Source: Solimonas sp. K1W22B-7 (GTDB taxonomy: Bacteria; Pseudomonadota; Gammaproteobacteria; Nevskiales; Nevskiaceae). From it: a stretch of 64,000 bases of DNA. Below, in pieces: positions 10,160-17,939 of the stretch. The notes beneath the pieces are model-generated. The model worked only from the letters and a program-made list of their open reading frames with translations, made no database searches and had not been told where the DNA came from. The translations under genes and the position numbers were made by a program. The DNA lies in NCBI RefSeq assembly GCF_003428335.1, contig NZ_CP031704.1, positions 3,038,001 through 3,102,000 of the forward strand, in the 5' to 3' direction. The number at the start of each line of letters is the position of its first letter. Positions within the stretch are counted from its first letter, which is position 1.

Positions 10160-10187
10160 TTGAGAGGCGCGAAAGCGCGCGTATAAT
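10160..10187 (+). promoter_or_regulatory. Sigma-70 promoter for tRNA-Glu
   Basis: -35 TTGAGA at 10160-10165, 16-bp spacer, perfect -10 TATAAT at 10182-10187, and a GC-rich discriminator typical of stable-RNA genes. It overlaps the 5' end of pcnB on the other strand, including one candidate ATT start codon. Confidence 0.85.
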
Positions 10188-10214
10188 ACGCGCCCTTGTT
10201 GTCGCATGAACACT

Positions 10215-10290
10215 GCTCCTATCGTCTAGAGGCCTAGGACGGAGCCCTCTCAAGGCTTAAACCCGGGTTCGAATCCCGGTAGGAGCGCCA
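10215..10290 (+). tRNA. tRNA-Glu (anticodon CTC)
   Basis: Full cloverleaf with encoded CCA. Acceptor GCTCCTA pairs with TAGGAGC; the anticodon stem GAGCC/GGCTT holds the loop CTCTCAA, so the anticodon is CTC, reading GAG. The T-arm is CCGGG-TTCGAAT-CCCGG. The TCGTCTAGAGGCCTAGGA D-arm is characteristic of bacterial tRNA-Glu. A strong promoter precedes it and an intrinsic terminator follows. Confidence 0.95.
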
Positions 10291-10305
10291 AACAAGCAGC
10301 AAAAC

Positions 10306-10328
10306 AGCCCCCGCAAGGGGGCTTTTTT
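10306..10328 (+). terminator. Rho-independent terminator of tRNA-Glu
   Basis: Stem AGCCCCC / GGGGGCT, loop GCAA, followed by six T. It begins 15 bp after the tRNA 3' end. Confidence 0.92.
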
Positions 10329-10347
10329 GTTGCGCGTTTGGCGCGAC

Positions 10348-10473
10348 ACCGGGATAAGAACCCGCAGGGTTCGACCGGATTGCAGGAGCAATCCGGCGCG
10401 CTGTCGCGCAGCGACAGCAGCCCCTCGGCTACGCCGAGGGGTCAGGCACATGGATGTGCCTGACAATCCCGGT
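10348..10473. repeat. Array of five consecutive hairpins with 8-bp inverted ends, next to the tRNA
   Basis: The segment is bounded by ACCGGGAT (10348-10355) and ATCCCGGT (10466-10473). In between are five back-to-back perfect palindromes: 10358-10372 (GAACCC arms), 10375-10396 (CCGGATTGC arms), 10400-10418 (GCTGTCGC arms), 10421-10441 (CCCCTCGGC arms) and 10441-10464 (GTCAGGCACAT arms). The right end continues as a degenerate copy of the tRNA 3' end (17 of 20 bases of 10271-10290 at 10464-10483). The rest of 10474-10724 holds a REP-like CTCTCCC/GGGAGAG hairpin (10491-10507) and no gene I can support. Confidence 0.75.
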
Positions 10474-10724
10474 AGGACCGCCCTTCTTACCTCTCCCTCC
10501 GGGAGAGGTCGGAGCGCAGCGACGGGTGAGGTGGGCGGCCACGCGTGGCCGCTCCGTAGCTAACTGGGCGAACCCAGGCTCCGCCATGGACGGCGCCACC
10601 GCACCCTGAATGCGCATTCTCCCCCGCCCGCCAGCCAGCGCACGCTCCCACCTTCACAGGGTCCGCCTCCATCCCCTGCTTTCCCCCGTATGCTCTCCTT
10701 ATATAGCGACCCCCGGAGCCCGCC

Positions 10725-11285
10725 ATGCCCCTCATCCGCCCCCTCCTGCTGACCCTCGCCCTGCTCGCCACCCTCCCCACCGAGGCCGCCTGCCCCGCCG
10801 GCAGCCCGCTGAACACCAGCGCCAAGCGCCTGCTCGGCCCGGTGGAACAGCTCTGCGACACCTACGGCGGCAAGGTGGTGCTGGTGGTCAACACCGCCAG
10901 CCAGTGCGGCTTCACCCCGCAGTACGAGGGCCTGGAGAAGCTCCACAAGAAGTACGGCGCGCAGGGCTTCGTGGTGCTGGGCTTTCCGTCCGACCAGTTC
11001 GCCGGGCAGGAATTCGACAGCGAGCAGGAGATCCAGAAGTTCTGCAAGCTCAACTACGGCGTGAGCTTCCCCATGTTCAGCAAGAGCGACGTACGCGGCA
11101 GCGACGCCAACCCGCTGTTCGCGGCGCTGATCAAGAGCACCGACGAAGCGCCGATGTGGAACTTCTACAAGTACCTGATCGGCCGTGACGGCAAGCCCAT
11201 CGAGGTCTATTCCTCGCGCACCAAGCCCGAGGACGCCAAGCTGGCCAAGGCCATCGAGACCGCCCTGGCCGCAAAGGCGCCCTGA
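10725..11285 (+). CDS. Glutathione peroxidase family protein, exported
   Basis: Thiol peroxidase of the GPx fold, 186 residues. An N-terminal signal peptide (MPLIRPLLLTLALLATLPTEA) predicts a periplasmic location, unlike E. coli BtuE. The peroxidatic cysteine is in NTASQCGFTPQYEGL (near residue 66), the partner glutamine in LGFPSDQFAGQE, and the tryptophan and asparagine in MWNFYKYLI, completing the family tetrad. A second cysteine in FCKLNYG could resolve via disulfide, suggesting thioredoxin-type rather than glutathione dependence. GGAG precedes the ATG at 10725. It is a single gene between the tRNA region and the RDD gene. Confidence 0.92.
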   Translation: MPLIRPLLLTLALLATLPTEAACPAGSPLNTSAKRLLGPVEQLCDTYGGKVVLVVNTASQCGFTPQYEGLEKLHKKYGAQGFVVLGFPSDQFAGQEFDSEQEIQKFCKLNYGVSFPMFSKSDVRGSDANPLFAALIKSTDEAPMWNFYKYLIGRDGKPIEVYSSRTKPEDAKLAKAIETALAAKAP

Positions 11286-11326
11286 AACTCCGGGGGTAGC
11301 GGAGGCGTTTTCCGGCTCCGGCGGGT

Positions 11327-11875
11327 ATGCTGCGCGCCCCTGTGCAACCCCGCCTGACCGTGACCGCCCTTACCCTGCCCGCGCCGCTGTGGCGCCGCCT
11401 GATCTCCGCCGTCTACGACGGCCTGCTGATGATCGGCCTGGTGTTCGCCACCGTCATCTTCTTCCTGATCGGCTGCTGGCTGCTGGGCGTGGAGCCCAAC
11501 AGCCGCATCCTCGGGCTGTGCCTGTTCAGCGTCGGCCTGGGCTTCTTCGGCTGGTTCTGGACCCATGGCGGCCAGACGCTGGGTATGCGGGTCTGGCGCC
11601 TGCGCGTGCGCCGCGTGGACGGACAGCCGCTGCGCTGGCCGATTGCCGCGATCCGCTACACCGGCATGTTCGTGGTGTGGGTGGGCCTGCCGCTGTCGCT
11701 CATGCTGCTGTTTGTCCCGCGCTTTGCGCAGGCGCATCCCCAGCTGGCCACGCCCAGCATCGCCCTGCTGAGCGTGCTGGTCTGCTCGCTGGTGCTCGCC
11801 CGGCTGGATGCGCGCAAACGCGCACCGCATGACTGGATCAGCGGCACCGAGGTGGTGGTGGAACCGAAAGCCTAG
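11327..11875 (+). CDS. RDD family membrane protein
   Basis: A 182-residue inner-membrane protein. It opens with the RDD-type motif (PLWRRLISAVYDGLLMIGLVF), then four hydrophobic spans (about residues 26-50, 58-75, 110-132, 143-160), with HGGQTLGMRVWRLRVRRVDG between spans 2 and 3, as in the family. Function is uncertain; some RDD proteins are proposed to be transporters. The ATG at 11327 may be upstream of the real start, a GTG at 11360 also being in frame. It converges on lptG with only 16 bp between the stops and no obvious terminator. Confidence 0.83.
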   Translation: MLRAPVQPRLTVTALTLPAPLWRRLISAVYDGLLMIGLVFATVIFFLIGCWLLGVEPNSRILGLCLFSVGLGFFGWFWTHGGQTLGMRVWRLRVRRVDGQPLRWPIAAIRYTGMFVVWVGLPLSLMLLFVPRFAQAHPQLATPSIALLSVLVCSLVLARLDARKRAPHDWISGTEVVVEPKA

Positions 11876-11891
11876 GGCCTGTTAACCCTAG

Positions 11892-12965
11892 TCAGCGCGC
11901 CCGCGCCAGCCGCCAGGCCGCGATGCCGCCCAGCAGGAAGGTCGGCAGGCCGGCCGACAGGATCGGCGGCCAGCCGGCGATCTGGCCGGTGTTGGCGGTG
12001 ACCTCGTTGGCCATGTAGAAGGCCACGCCCACCAGGATGCCGAACAGCAGGCGCTGGCCGGTGCCGGAGTCGCGCAGCGAGCCCATCACAAAGGGCACCG
12101 CGAACAGCATCATCGCCATCACCGTGAACGGTGCCATCAGCTTGCGGTACAGCTCCAGGCGATACTGGCGGTCGTCCAGGCCGTTGGCCTGCAGGTAGTC
12201 CGTCAGGCGCATCAGGCCACGGATCGAGATGGCATTGGACTTGAGCATCACCAGCCGCAGCACCTCGGGCGAAATCTTGCCCTCCCAGACCATCCCGGGC
12301 AGCTCCGACACCTTGGCTCCGGCCTCGCTGAAGTCGGTGCGCCGCACCTTGCGCGCCTGCCAGTGGCCGTCGACGTAGCTCGCCTCCTCGGCATGCACGA
12401 TCGACTGGATGCCCAGGTCTTCGCGCAGGCTGTAGGCGACGATGTCCGCGACCTCGGTCTCGGTCTTCACCGTGCCCACGTGCAGGATGACGTCGCCCTC
12501 GCGCAGCCATACCGGCTGGTTGATCGCGCCGGGCAGGCGGCCGCGGCGGTACTGCTCGCGCAGCTCGGTGGCGTTCTGCTTGCCCATCGGCGCCAGCCAG
12601 TCGCCCAGCACCAGGTTGATGGCACCGATCACCAGCCCCGCCATCAGCGTGGCGCGGCCGATGCGCAGCAGCGACACGCCGGCGGCGCGCATCGCGGTGA
12701 TCTCGTTCTGCGCCGCCAGCGTGCCCAGGCCCATCAGCGTGCCCAGCAGGGCGATGATCGGCAGCAGCACATGCAGGCTGGTGGGGATCTGCCAGAGCAC
12801 GTAACCCGCGAGCTGCAGCGGGCCGTAGTCACCCTTGCCGATGTCGCCCGACTCGGAGACGAAGGTGATGAAGGTGTAGATCGCCGACAGCGCCAGCGCG
12901 GCGATGGCGGTGAGCCCGAAGATATGGACCATGATGTAGCGGTCCAGGCGCGAGACGAAGCTCAT
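11892..12965 (-). CDS. lptG: LPS export ABC transporter permease LptG
   Basis: One of the two YjgP/YjgQ-type permeases that, with LptF and LptB2, extract lipopolysaccharide from the inner membrane and push it along the LptCAD bridge. 357 residues from the ATG at 12965 (MSFVSRLDRYIMVHIFGLT), which overlaps the lptF stop in an ATGA junction; a GTG at 12974 is less likely. Three N-terminal spans, a periplasmic beta-rich domain (about residues 125-265), and three C-terminal spans are visible from hydropathy. Confidence 0.94.
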   Translation of the reverse strand: MSFVSRLDRYIMVHIFGLTAIAALALSAIYTFITFVSESGDIGKGDYGPLQLAGYVLWQIPTSLHVLLPIIALLGTLMGLGTLAAQNEITAMRAAGVSLLRIGRATLMAGLVIGAINLVLGDWLAPMGKQNATELREQYRRGRLPGAINQPVWLREGDVILHVGTVKTETEVADIVAYSLREDLGIQSIVHAEEASYVDGHWQARKVRRTDFSEAGAKVSELPGMVWEGKISPEVLRLVMLKSNAISIRGLMRLTDYLQANGLDDRQYRLELYRKLMAPFTVMAMMLFAVPFVMGSLRDSGTGQRLLFGILVGVAFYMANEVTANTGQIAGWPPILSAGLPTFLLGGIAAWRLARAR

Positions 12966-14035
12966 CGGCGCCACCAGCCTTCACGCCGCGCGATCAATGC
13001 CAGCGCCAGCGCCGCCGCCATGGCGTGGATCCACCACAGCCCCATCACCTCCGGCATCTTGCCCTTGGCGAGGTAGGTCTGGCCGAAGGTCAGCAGGTTG
13101 GAGTAGGCCAGGTACACCACGATGCCCAGCACCAGCTTGCCGTAGCGGCCCTGGCGCGGCGCGATATGCGACAGCGGCACCGCGATCAGGATCATCAGGA
13201 ACACGCTGATCGGCGAGGCCAGGCGCCAGTGCCATTCGGCGCGGTCGGCGGGGTCGCTGGAGGCCAGCAGGTCCAGCGTCGGGCGCACCTTGCGCGCCTC
13301 GCTCTTGTAGACGAACTCCGGCAGCTGGATGCGCGAGGTCAGCGTGTCGTAATGGGTGATGTCGTAGCTGCCCTTGCCCGGCTCGCCCTGGTAGCGCCAG
13401 CCATCTTCCAGCACCAGTTGGCGGCTGCCGTCGGCCTCCTGCACATAGCGGCCGGAGCGTGCGGTCAGGGCGCTGACGCCCTCGTCCTCCTGCAACTCGC
13501 CGAACACCAGGCCCAGCTGGTTGCCGCCCTCGTCGACGCGGTCGGTGTAGAACACCGCGCGGCCGTCGCCCACTGCCTTGAAACGCCCGGTCTCGAAGGG
13601 GTTGAACTGCACCAGCCACTTGCCGTCCTTCAGCAGGATGTCCGCCTGGCGCCCGGCCCAGGGGCCGATCTGGAAGCTGAAGGCCCCGGCCAGCAAGGCC
13701 ATGCCGAAGGCCAGCAACACGAACGGCCAGTACAAGCGGCTGCCACCCACGCCGCAGCCGTTCATGGCGGCGATCTCCTTGTCGCTGTAGAGCCGCCCCA
13801 GCGTCAGCATCACCGCCAGCAAGGCCGAGAACGGGATCAGGATCATCAGGTACTGCAGGCTGGTCAGCGCCACCACGCTCAACAGCAGGTCCTTGGGCAG
13901 GGTGCCGCCGGCCGCCTGCGCCAGGTAGCGCGCGAACTGCGCGGAAATCATGATCGCCAGCAGCACCACCGCCACGGCGACGAGGGCGCCGGTGGCTTCG
14001 CGCAGCAGGTAACGTCCGAGAATGCCGAGTCGCAT
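12962..14035 (-). CDS. lptF: LPS export ABC transporter permease LptF
   Basis: Partner permease of LptG. 357 residues starting MRLGILGRYLLREATGALVAVAVVLL. The six-span topology with a central periplasmic domain (KFKAVGDGRAVFYTDRVDE..) is conserved, and the C-terminal membrane segment PISVFLMILIAVPLSHIAPRQGRYGKLV is diagnostic. Translationally coupled to lptG. The lptFG promoter must lie in the 322-bp gap shared with the divergent pepA, the same divergent arrangement as in E. coli. Confidence 0.94.
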   Translation of the reverse strand: MRLGILGRYLLREATGALVAVAVVLLAIMISAQFARYLAQAAGGTLPKDLLLSVVALTSLQYLMILIPFSALLAVMLTLGRLYSDKEIAAMNGCGVGGSRLYWPFVLLAFGMALLAGAFSFQIGPWAGRQADILLKDGKWLVQFNPFETGRFKAVGDGRAVFYTDRVDEGGNQLGLVFGELQEDEGVSALTARSGRYVQEADGSRQLVLEDGWRYQGEPGKGSYDITHYDTLTSRIQLPEFVYKSEARKVRPTLDLLASSDPADRAEWHWRLASPISVFLMILIAVPLSHIAPRQGRYGKLVLGIVVYLAYSNLLTFGQTYLAKGKMPEVMGLWWIHAMAAALALALIARREGWWRR

Positions 14036-14199
14036 GAGGTCCGGGCGGGGCTAAAGGGCAATTATGCCGATCCAGGCCGGCCTGTCACGTGAATGATGGA
14101 TAACTGTGCACTGAGCCCCAAAAACGGGCGGCGGCGGGCAGTATGCCGGTTCAGACCAACAAAGCTGCCCAAATATCCGCCCTGCTTCACGAAAAAAGC

Positions 14200-14228
14200 T
14201 TGGTTGGCAAAAAAATTGCCGATACAAT
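14200..14228 (+). promoter_or_regulatory. pepA promoter with a palindrome filling the spacer
   Basis: -35 TTGGTT (14200-14205), exact 17-bp spacer, -10 TACAAT (14223-14228). The spacer contains the perfect palindrome GGCAA-AAAAA-TTGCC (14206-14220), so a symmetric protein could block polymerase. Transcription would start near 14236, giving a leader of about 120 nt before the pepA ATG; AGGTGA provides the ribosome-binding site. The remaining 14036-14199 holds the divergent lptF control region with no clear elements. Confidence 0.7.
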
Positions 14229-14357
14229 GCCGGCCGCTCCGCCGACTCTCGCGCGCCTGTACCACAGGCAGCGGCAGCGGTGATTTCCCCCTCAGCGAGC
14301 ACCCACAAAAGAATACCGGCCCGGGGCCTTTCCGGGTGGCAGGCGTCAGGTGAGTTC

Positions 14358-15875
14358 ATGGAATATTTCGTAAAGAGCGGCAATCCCGAGAAGCAGCGCG
14401 TTGCCTGCGTCATTGTTGGCATTTTTGACCGCCGCGCGCCTTCCGCTGCCGCCGAGACCATCGACCGCGCCGGCGACGGCATCATCGGCAGCGTCATGCG
14501 CCGCGGCGACATGGACGGCAAGCTCGGCCAGACCCTGCTGCTGCACAACGTGCCCGGCACCTTCGCCGACCGCGTGCTGCTGGTGGGCCTGGGCAAGGAG
14601 CGCAGCTTCGACGAAGCCGCCTTCCGCAAGGCCATGGTCGCCAGCGCCAAGGCGCTGCGCGCCACCGGCTCGATCGACGCGGTGAACTTCATCACCCACT
14701 TGCCGATCAAGGGCCGCGACTACCAGTGGAACGTGCAGCAGTCGGTACTGGTGACCGAGGACACCTACTACCGCTTCGACGAGTGCCGCGGCGAGAAGGC
14801 GCGCGAAGACCTGCCCACCTCCAAGCTGGAGCGCTACACCTTCGACGTGCCGCGCCGCTCCGACCTGCCGGCCGGTGAAAAGGGCCTGGTGGAAGCCCTG
14901 GCCATCGCCAAGGGCGTCAACCTGGCCAAGAACCTGGCCAACCTGCCGGGCAACCTCTGCACGCCCACCTACCTGGGCGAGCAGGCGGTGAAGCTCGGCA
15001 AGGCCGGCTCCGGCATCAAGACCAAGGTGCTCGACGCCGCGGAAATGGAAAAGCTGGGTATGGGCTCGCTGCTGTGCGTGGCCCGCGGCTCCAGCCAGCC
15101 GCCCAAGCTGATCGTCATGGAGTACATGCACGGCCCGAAGGACGAGAAGCCCATCGCGCTGGTCGGCAAGGGCCTGACCTTCGACGCCGGCGGCATCTCG
15201 ATCAAGCCCGCCGCGCAGATGGACGAAATGAAGTTCGACATGTGCGGCGGCGCCTCGGTGTTCGGTGCCCTGGCCGCCATCGCCGAACTCAAGCTGCCGC
15301 TGAACGTGGTGGGCATCGTCCCCGCCACCGAGAACCTGATCAACGGCGACGCCGTGAAGCCGGGCGACATCGTCACCAGCATGGCCGGCATCACCATCGA
15401 GGTGCTCAACACCGACGCCGAAGGCCGCCTGATCCTCTGCGACGCGCTGACCTACGCCGAGAAGTTCTACGAGCCCAGCCTCTGCGTGGACATGGCTACG
15501 CTGACCGGCGCCTGCGTGGTGGCCCTGGGCTCGCACGCCTCGGGCCTGTTCACCAACAACTCCGCCCTGGGCCGTGCCCTGCTGGCTGCCGGCGAGCAGA
15601 TCGGCGACCGCGCCTGGGAACTGCCGATGTGGCCGGAGTACGACGAGAACCTGCGCAGCGACTTCGCCGACGTGGCCAACATCGCCACCCGCGGCGGCCG
15701 CGAGGCCGGCGCCATCATCGGCGCCACCTTCCTGCACCGCTTCACGCGCAAGATGAAATGGGCGCACCTGGACATCGCCGGCACCGCCTGGACCGGCAAG
15801 AAGGCCAGCGGCCGCCCGGTGCCGCAGCTCACCCAGTGGCTGATCAACGTCGCCGCGAAAAAGACTGAAGAGTGA
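14358..15875 (+). CDS. pepA: Leucyl aminopeptidase (M17)
   Basis: Cytoplasmic dizinc/dimanganese aminopeptidase; the E. coli enzyme also binds DNA (XerB, carAB control). 505 residues from the ATG at 14358 (MEYFVKSGNPEKQRV). The catalytic domain shows VGKGLTFDAGGISIKP, MKFDMCGGASV and the M17 signature NTDAEGRLILCDALTYA, giving the metal-binding lysine, aspartates and glutamate plus the catalytic arginine. The stop overlaps the holC GTG (GTGA), as in the conserved pepA-holC-valS cluster. Confidence 0.96.
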   Translation: MEYFVKSGNPEKQRVACVIVGIFDRRAPSAAAETIDRAGDGIIGSVMRRGDMDGKLGQTLLLHNVPGTFADRVLLVGLGKERSFDEAAFRKAMVASAKALRATGSIDAVNFITHLPIKGRDYQWNVQQSVLVTEDTYYRFDECRGEKAREDLPTSKLERYTFDVPRRSDLPAGEKGLVEALAIAKGVNLAKNLANLPGNLCTPTYLGEQAVKLGKAGSGIKTKVLDAAEMEKLGMGSLLCVARGSSQPPKLIVMEYMHGPKDEKPIALVGKGLTFDAGGISIKPAAQMDEMKFDMCGGASVFGALAAIAELKLPLNVVGIVPATENLINGDAVKPGDIVTSMAGITIEVLNTDAEGRLILCDALTYAEKFYEPSLCVDMATLTGACVVALGSHASGLFTNNSALGRALLAAGEQIGDRAWELPMWPEYDENLRSDFADVANIATRGGREAGAIIGATFLHRFTRKMKWAHLDIAGTAWTGKKASGRPVPQLTQWLINVAAKKTEE

Positions 15876-16306
15876 CGCGCATCGACTTCTACATCCTGCC
15901 GGAGGGCAGCACGGAAAACAGCGTGCTGACCGCCTGCAAGCTATGCGAGAAGGCGACCGGTGCCGGCATGAAGGTCTACGTCCACGCGCCCGGCGCCAGC
16001 CTGGCCGATGAACTCGACGGCGCCCTCTGGAGCTTCCAGCAGGGCGCCGGTTTCATCTCCCACGAGCGCTACGCCGGCCGCGCGCCGGAAGAACCGCTGC
16101 CGGCCGTGCTGATCGGCGACGGCGAGCCGCCCGAGACACACCACGGCGCGCTGATCAACCTGGGCCTGGAAGTACCGGGCTACTTCAGCCGCTTCGAGCG
16201 CGTGCTGGAGCTGGTGTCCGGCGACCCGCTGGCACGCAGCAAATCCCGCGAGCGCTACAAGTTCTACCGCGACCGCGGCTACGACCTGAAGACCCACAAC
16301 CTGTGA
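15872..16306 (+). CDS. holC: DNA polymerase III chi subunit
   Basis: Clamp-loader accessory subunit that binds SSB. 144 residues, starting at a GTG that overlaps the pepA stop. Conserved chi features: RIDFYILPEG at the N-terminus, LTACKLCEKA, ADELDGALWSF and the C-terminal YKFYRDRGYDLKTHNL. The stop overlaps the next GTG start. Translational coupling both up- and downstream. Confidence 0.93.
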   Translation: MTRIDFYILPEGSTENSVLTACKLCEKATGAGMKVYVHAPGASLADELDGALWSFQQGAGFISHERYAGRAPEEPLPAVLIGDGEPPETHHGALINLGLEVPGYFSRFERVLELVSGDPLARSKSRERYKFYRDRGYDLKTHNL

Positions 16307-17772
16307 AGCTCCTGGCACGTCCCTGGCCGCTCTTCATGTTCGCGGTGGGCGTGTCGCTGTACCGCTACCTGGCCTGGGGCTGGCTCGACGGCATCAGCCT
16401 GTTCCATGACCAGGCGCAGTACTGGAGCTGGTCGCAGACGCTGGACTGGGGCTACTACTCCCGCCCCCCGATGATCGCCTGGCTGATCCACCTGGCAGAG
16501 CGCATCTGCGGCAGCGACGCGGAGTGGGTGCTCAGGACCATCCCGCTGGTGGCCGCGCCGCTGGCGACCCTGCTGGTCTACTCGCTGGGCCGGCGCCTCT
16601 ACGACGCCGACACCGGCCGCGACGCCGCCCTGCTGCTGCTGCTGATGCCGGCGCTGTCGGCGTCCGCCGGCCTGGTCACTCCCGACGCGCCCTTGCTGCT
16701 GTTCTGGGCCGCCGCGCTGGCCTGCCTGTGGTCCGCCGTCAACGGCAATGCCTGGCATCACTGGCTGCTGCTGGGCCTGTTCTGCGGCCTGGGCCTGCTG
16801 TCCCGCTACAGCATGGTGTTCTTCGCCTTCGGCACCCTGGCCTTTGCGCTGGGCCATCCTTCCGAAAGCCGCCTGCTGGCCAACCCGCGCCTCTGGGCCG
16901 CCGGCGGTGTCGCCGCGCTGGTGTTCCTGCCCAACCTGCTGTGGAACCTCGACCACGAGATGGTCACCTTCCGCCACTACGACGAGTTCACGCGGCTGGG
17001 CGAGTCTTTCTGGCACCCCCGCGCCTTCCTGGAGTTCTTCGCGGCACAGTTCGCCGTGTTCGGCCCGATCGGCTTCGGCCTGCTGCTGGTGGCGCTGGCG
17101 CAACTGCCCATGTGGCGCCGCGCACCGCGCGAGGCGCGATTCCTGCTGGCCTTCTGCGGCGCGCCGCTGCTGCTGATCTGCGGCCTGGCGCTGCTGTCGC
17201 AGGCCCCCGCCAACTGGGGCGGCCCGCTGTACGTGGCCGCCGCGGTGCTGGTGGCCGCCGTATTCCGCGACCGCCGCTCCTGGATCAACCGCGCCCTGGT
17301 CCTGAATGCGGCCCTGGGCGTGGTGCTGTACCACTACCCCGCCGTGCTGCGCGCCGCCGGAATCCCGCTGCAGACCCGCTACGACGCCTACCAGCGCCTG
17401 CGCGGCTGGGACGAGATCGGCTACCAGGCGCAGCGCCTGATGCAGGAGTACGGCGACCTGCGCCTGCTGTCCGACGAGCGCCAGCTCACCGCCACCCTGC
17501 TGTACTACGCCCGCCCCCTGCAGGAGCCGCGCGTCTGGGCGCCGCCCGACCAGCCCGCGCAGAGCCACTACGAGCTGGCCATGCCCCTGCAGGCCGGCGA
17601 CCCCGGCCCCTTCCTCTGGGTGACCGAGCCGCCCGCCGCCACCGACATGCTGTTGCGCTTCAGCCGCTTCGAGCGCCTGCCCGACCTGGTTGCCGAGCCC
17701 TACCCCGGCCTGCGCCGCCACTACGAGGCCTGGCGCGTCGAGGGCTTCAAGGGCTACGAGGTCCAGGACTAG
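16303..17772 (+). CDS. GT39/ArnT-like membrane glycosyltransferase
   Basis: A 489-residue integral membrane protein of the GT-C fold. The first loop carries LFHDQAQYWSWSQTLDWGYYSRPPMIAWLIHLAERICG, with the acidic residues and the GYYSRPPM motif typical of the dolichyl-/undecaprenyl-phosphate-sugar-dependent PMT_2 family, followed by about nine to ten spans and a soluble C-terminal domain from about residue 370. Its presence inside the holC-valS cluster, coupled by a GTGA junction, is unusual; E. coli goes directly from holC to valS. Donor and acceptor are unknown, LPS or lipid A decoration being plausible. Confidence 0.82.
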   Translation: MKLLARPWPLFMFAVGVSLYRYLAWGWLDGISLFHDQAQYWSWSQTLDWGYYSRPPMIAWLIHLAERICGSDAEWVLRTIPLVAAPLATLLVYSLGRRLYDADTGRDAALLLLLMPALSASAGLVTPDAPLLLFWAAALACLWSAVNGNAWHHWLLLGLFCGLGLLSRYSMVFFAFGTLAFALGHPSESRLLANPRLWAAGGVAALVFLPNLLWNLDHEMVTFRHYDEFTRLGESFWHPRAFLEFFAAQFAVFGPIGFGLLLVALAQLPMWRRAPREARFLLAFCGAPLLLICGLALLSQAPANWGGPLYVAAAVLVAAVFRDRRSWINRALVLNAALGVVLYHYPAVLRAAGIPLQTRYDAYQRLRGWDEIGYQAQRLMQEYGDLRLLSDERQLTATLLYYARPLQEPRVWAPPDQPAQSHYELAMPLQAGDPGPFLWVTEPPAATDMLLRFSRFERLPDLVAEPYPGLRRHYEAWRVEGFKGYEVQD

Positions 17773-17800
17773 CAGCCCCCGGGGCAGCCGCCCAGGCTTT

Positions 17801-17830
17801 CCGTTCGCCCTGAGCCCGTCGAAGGGTGAA
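17801..17830. repeat. REP-like palindrome upstream of valS
   Basis: TTCGCCCT...AGGGTGAA inverted repeat around GAGCCCGTCGA. Palindromes of this form (Ttcgccctgag..cgaaggg) are widespread intergenic repeats in proteobacteria. It lies between the glycosyltransferase stop and valS and may terminate transcription or stabilise the 3' end. Confidence 0.5.
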
Positions 17831-17939
17831 CGCCCCCGAGCCCGGGCGCGCGCCGGTCACTGCGGCCCGCTCCGTTTTTTTGTACTCTGTGCGGCCGTTT
17901 TGCGCCCCCCGCAAACCCCCATACAAATCGCTGAATCCC

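Noticed and set aside
10257-10466. 69-codon frame ending in GAPTGIRTRV
   Set aside because: Classic artefact of translating the tRNA 3' end antisense; overlaps the terminator and hairpin array.
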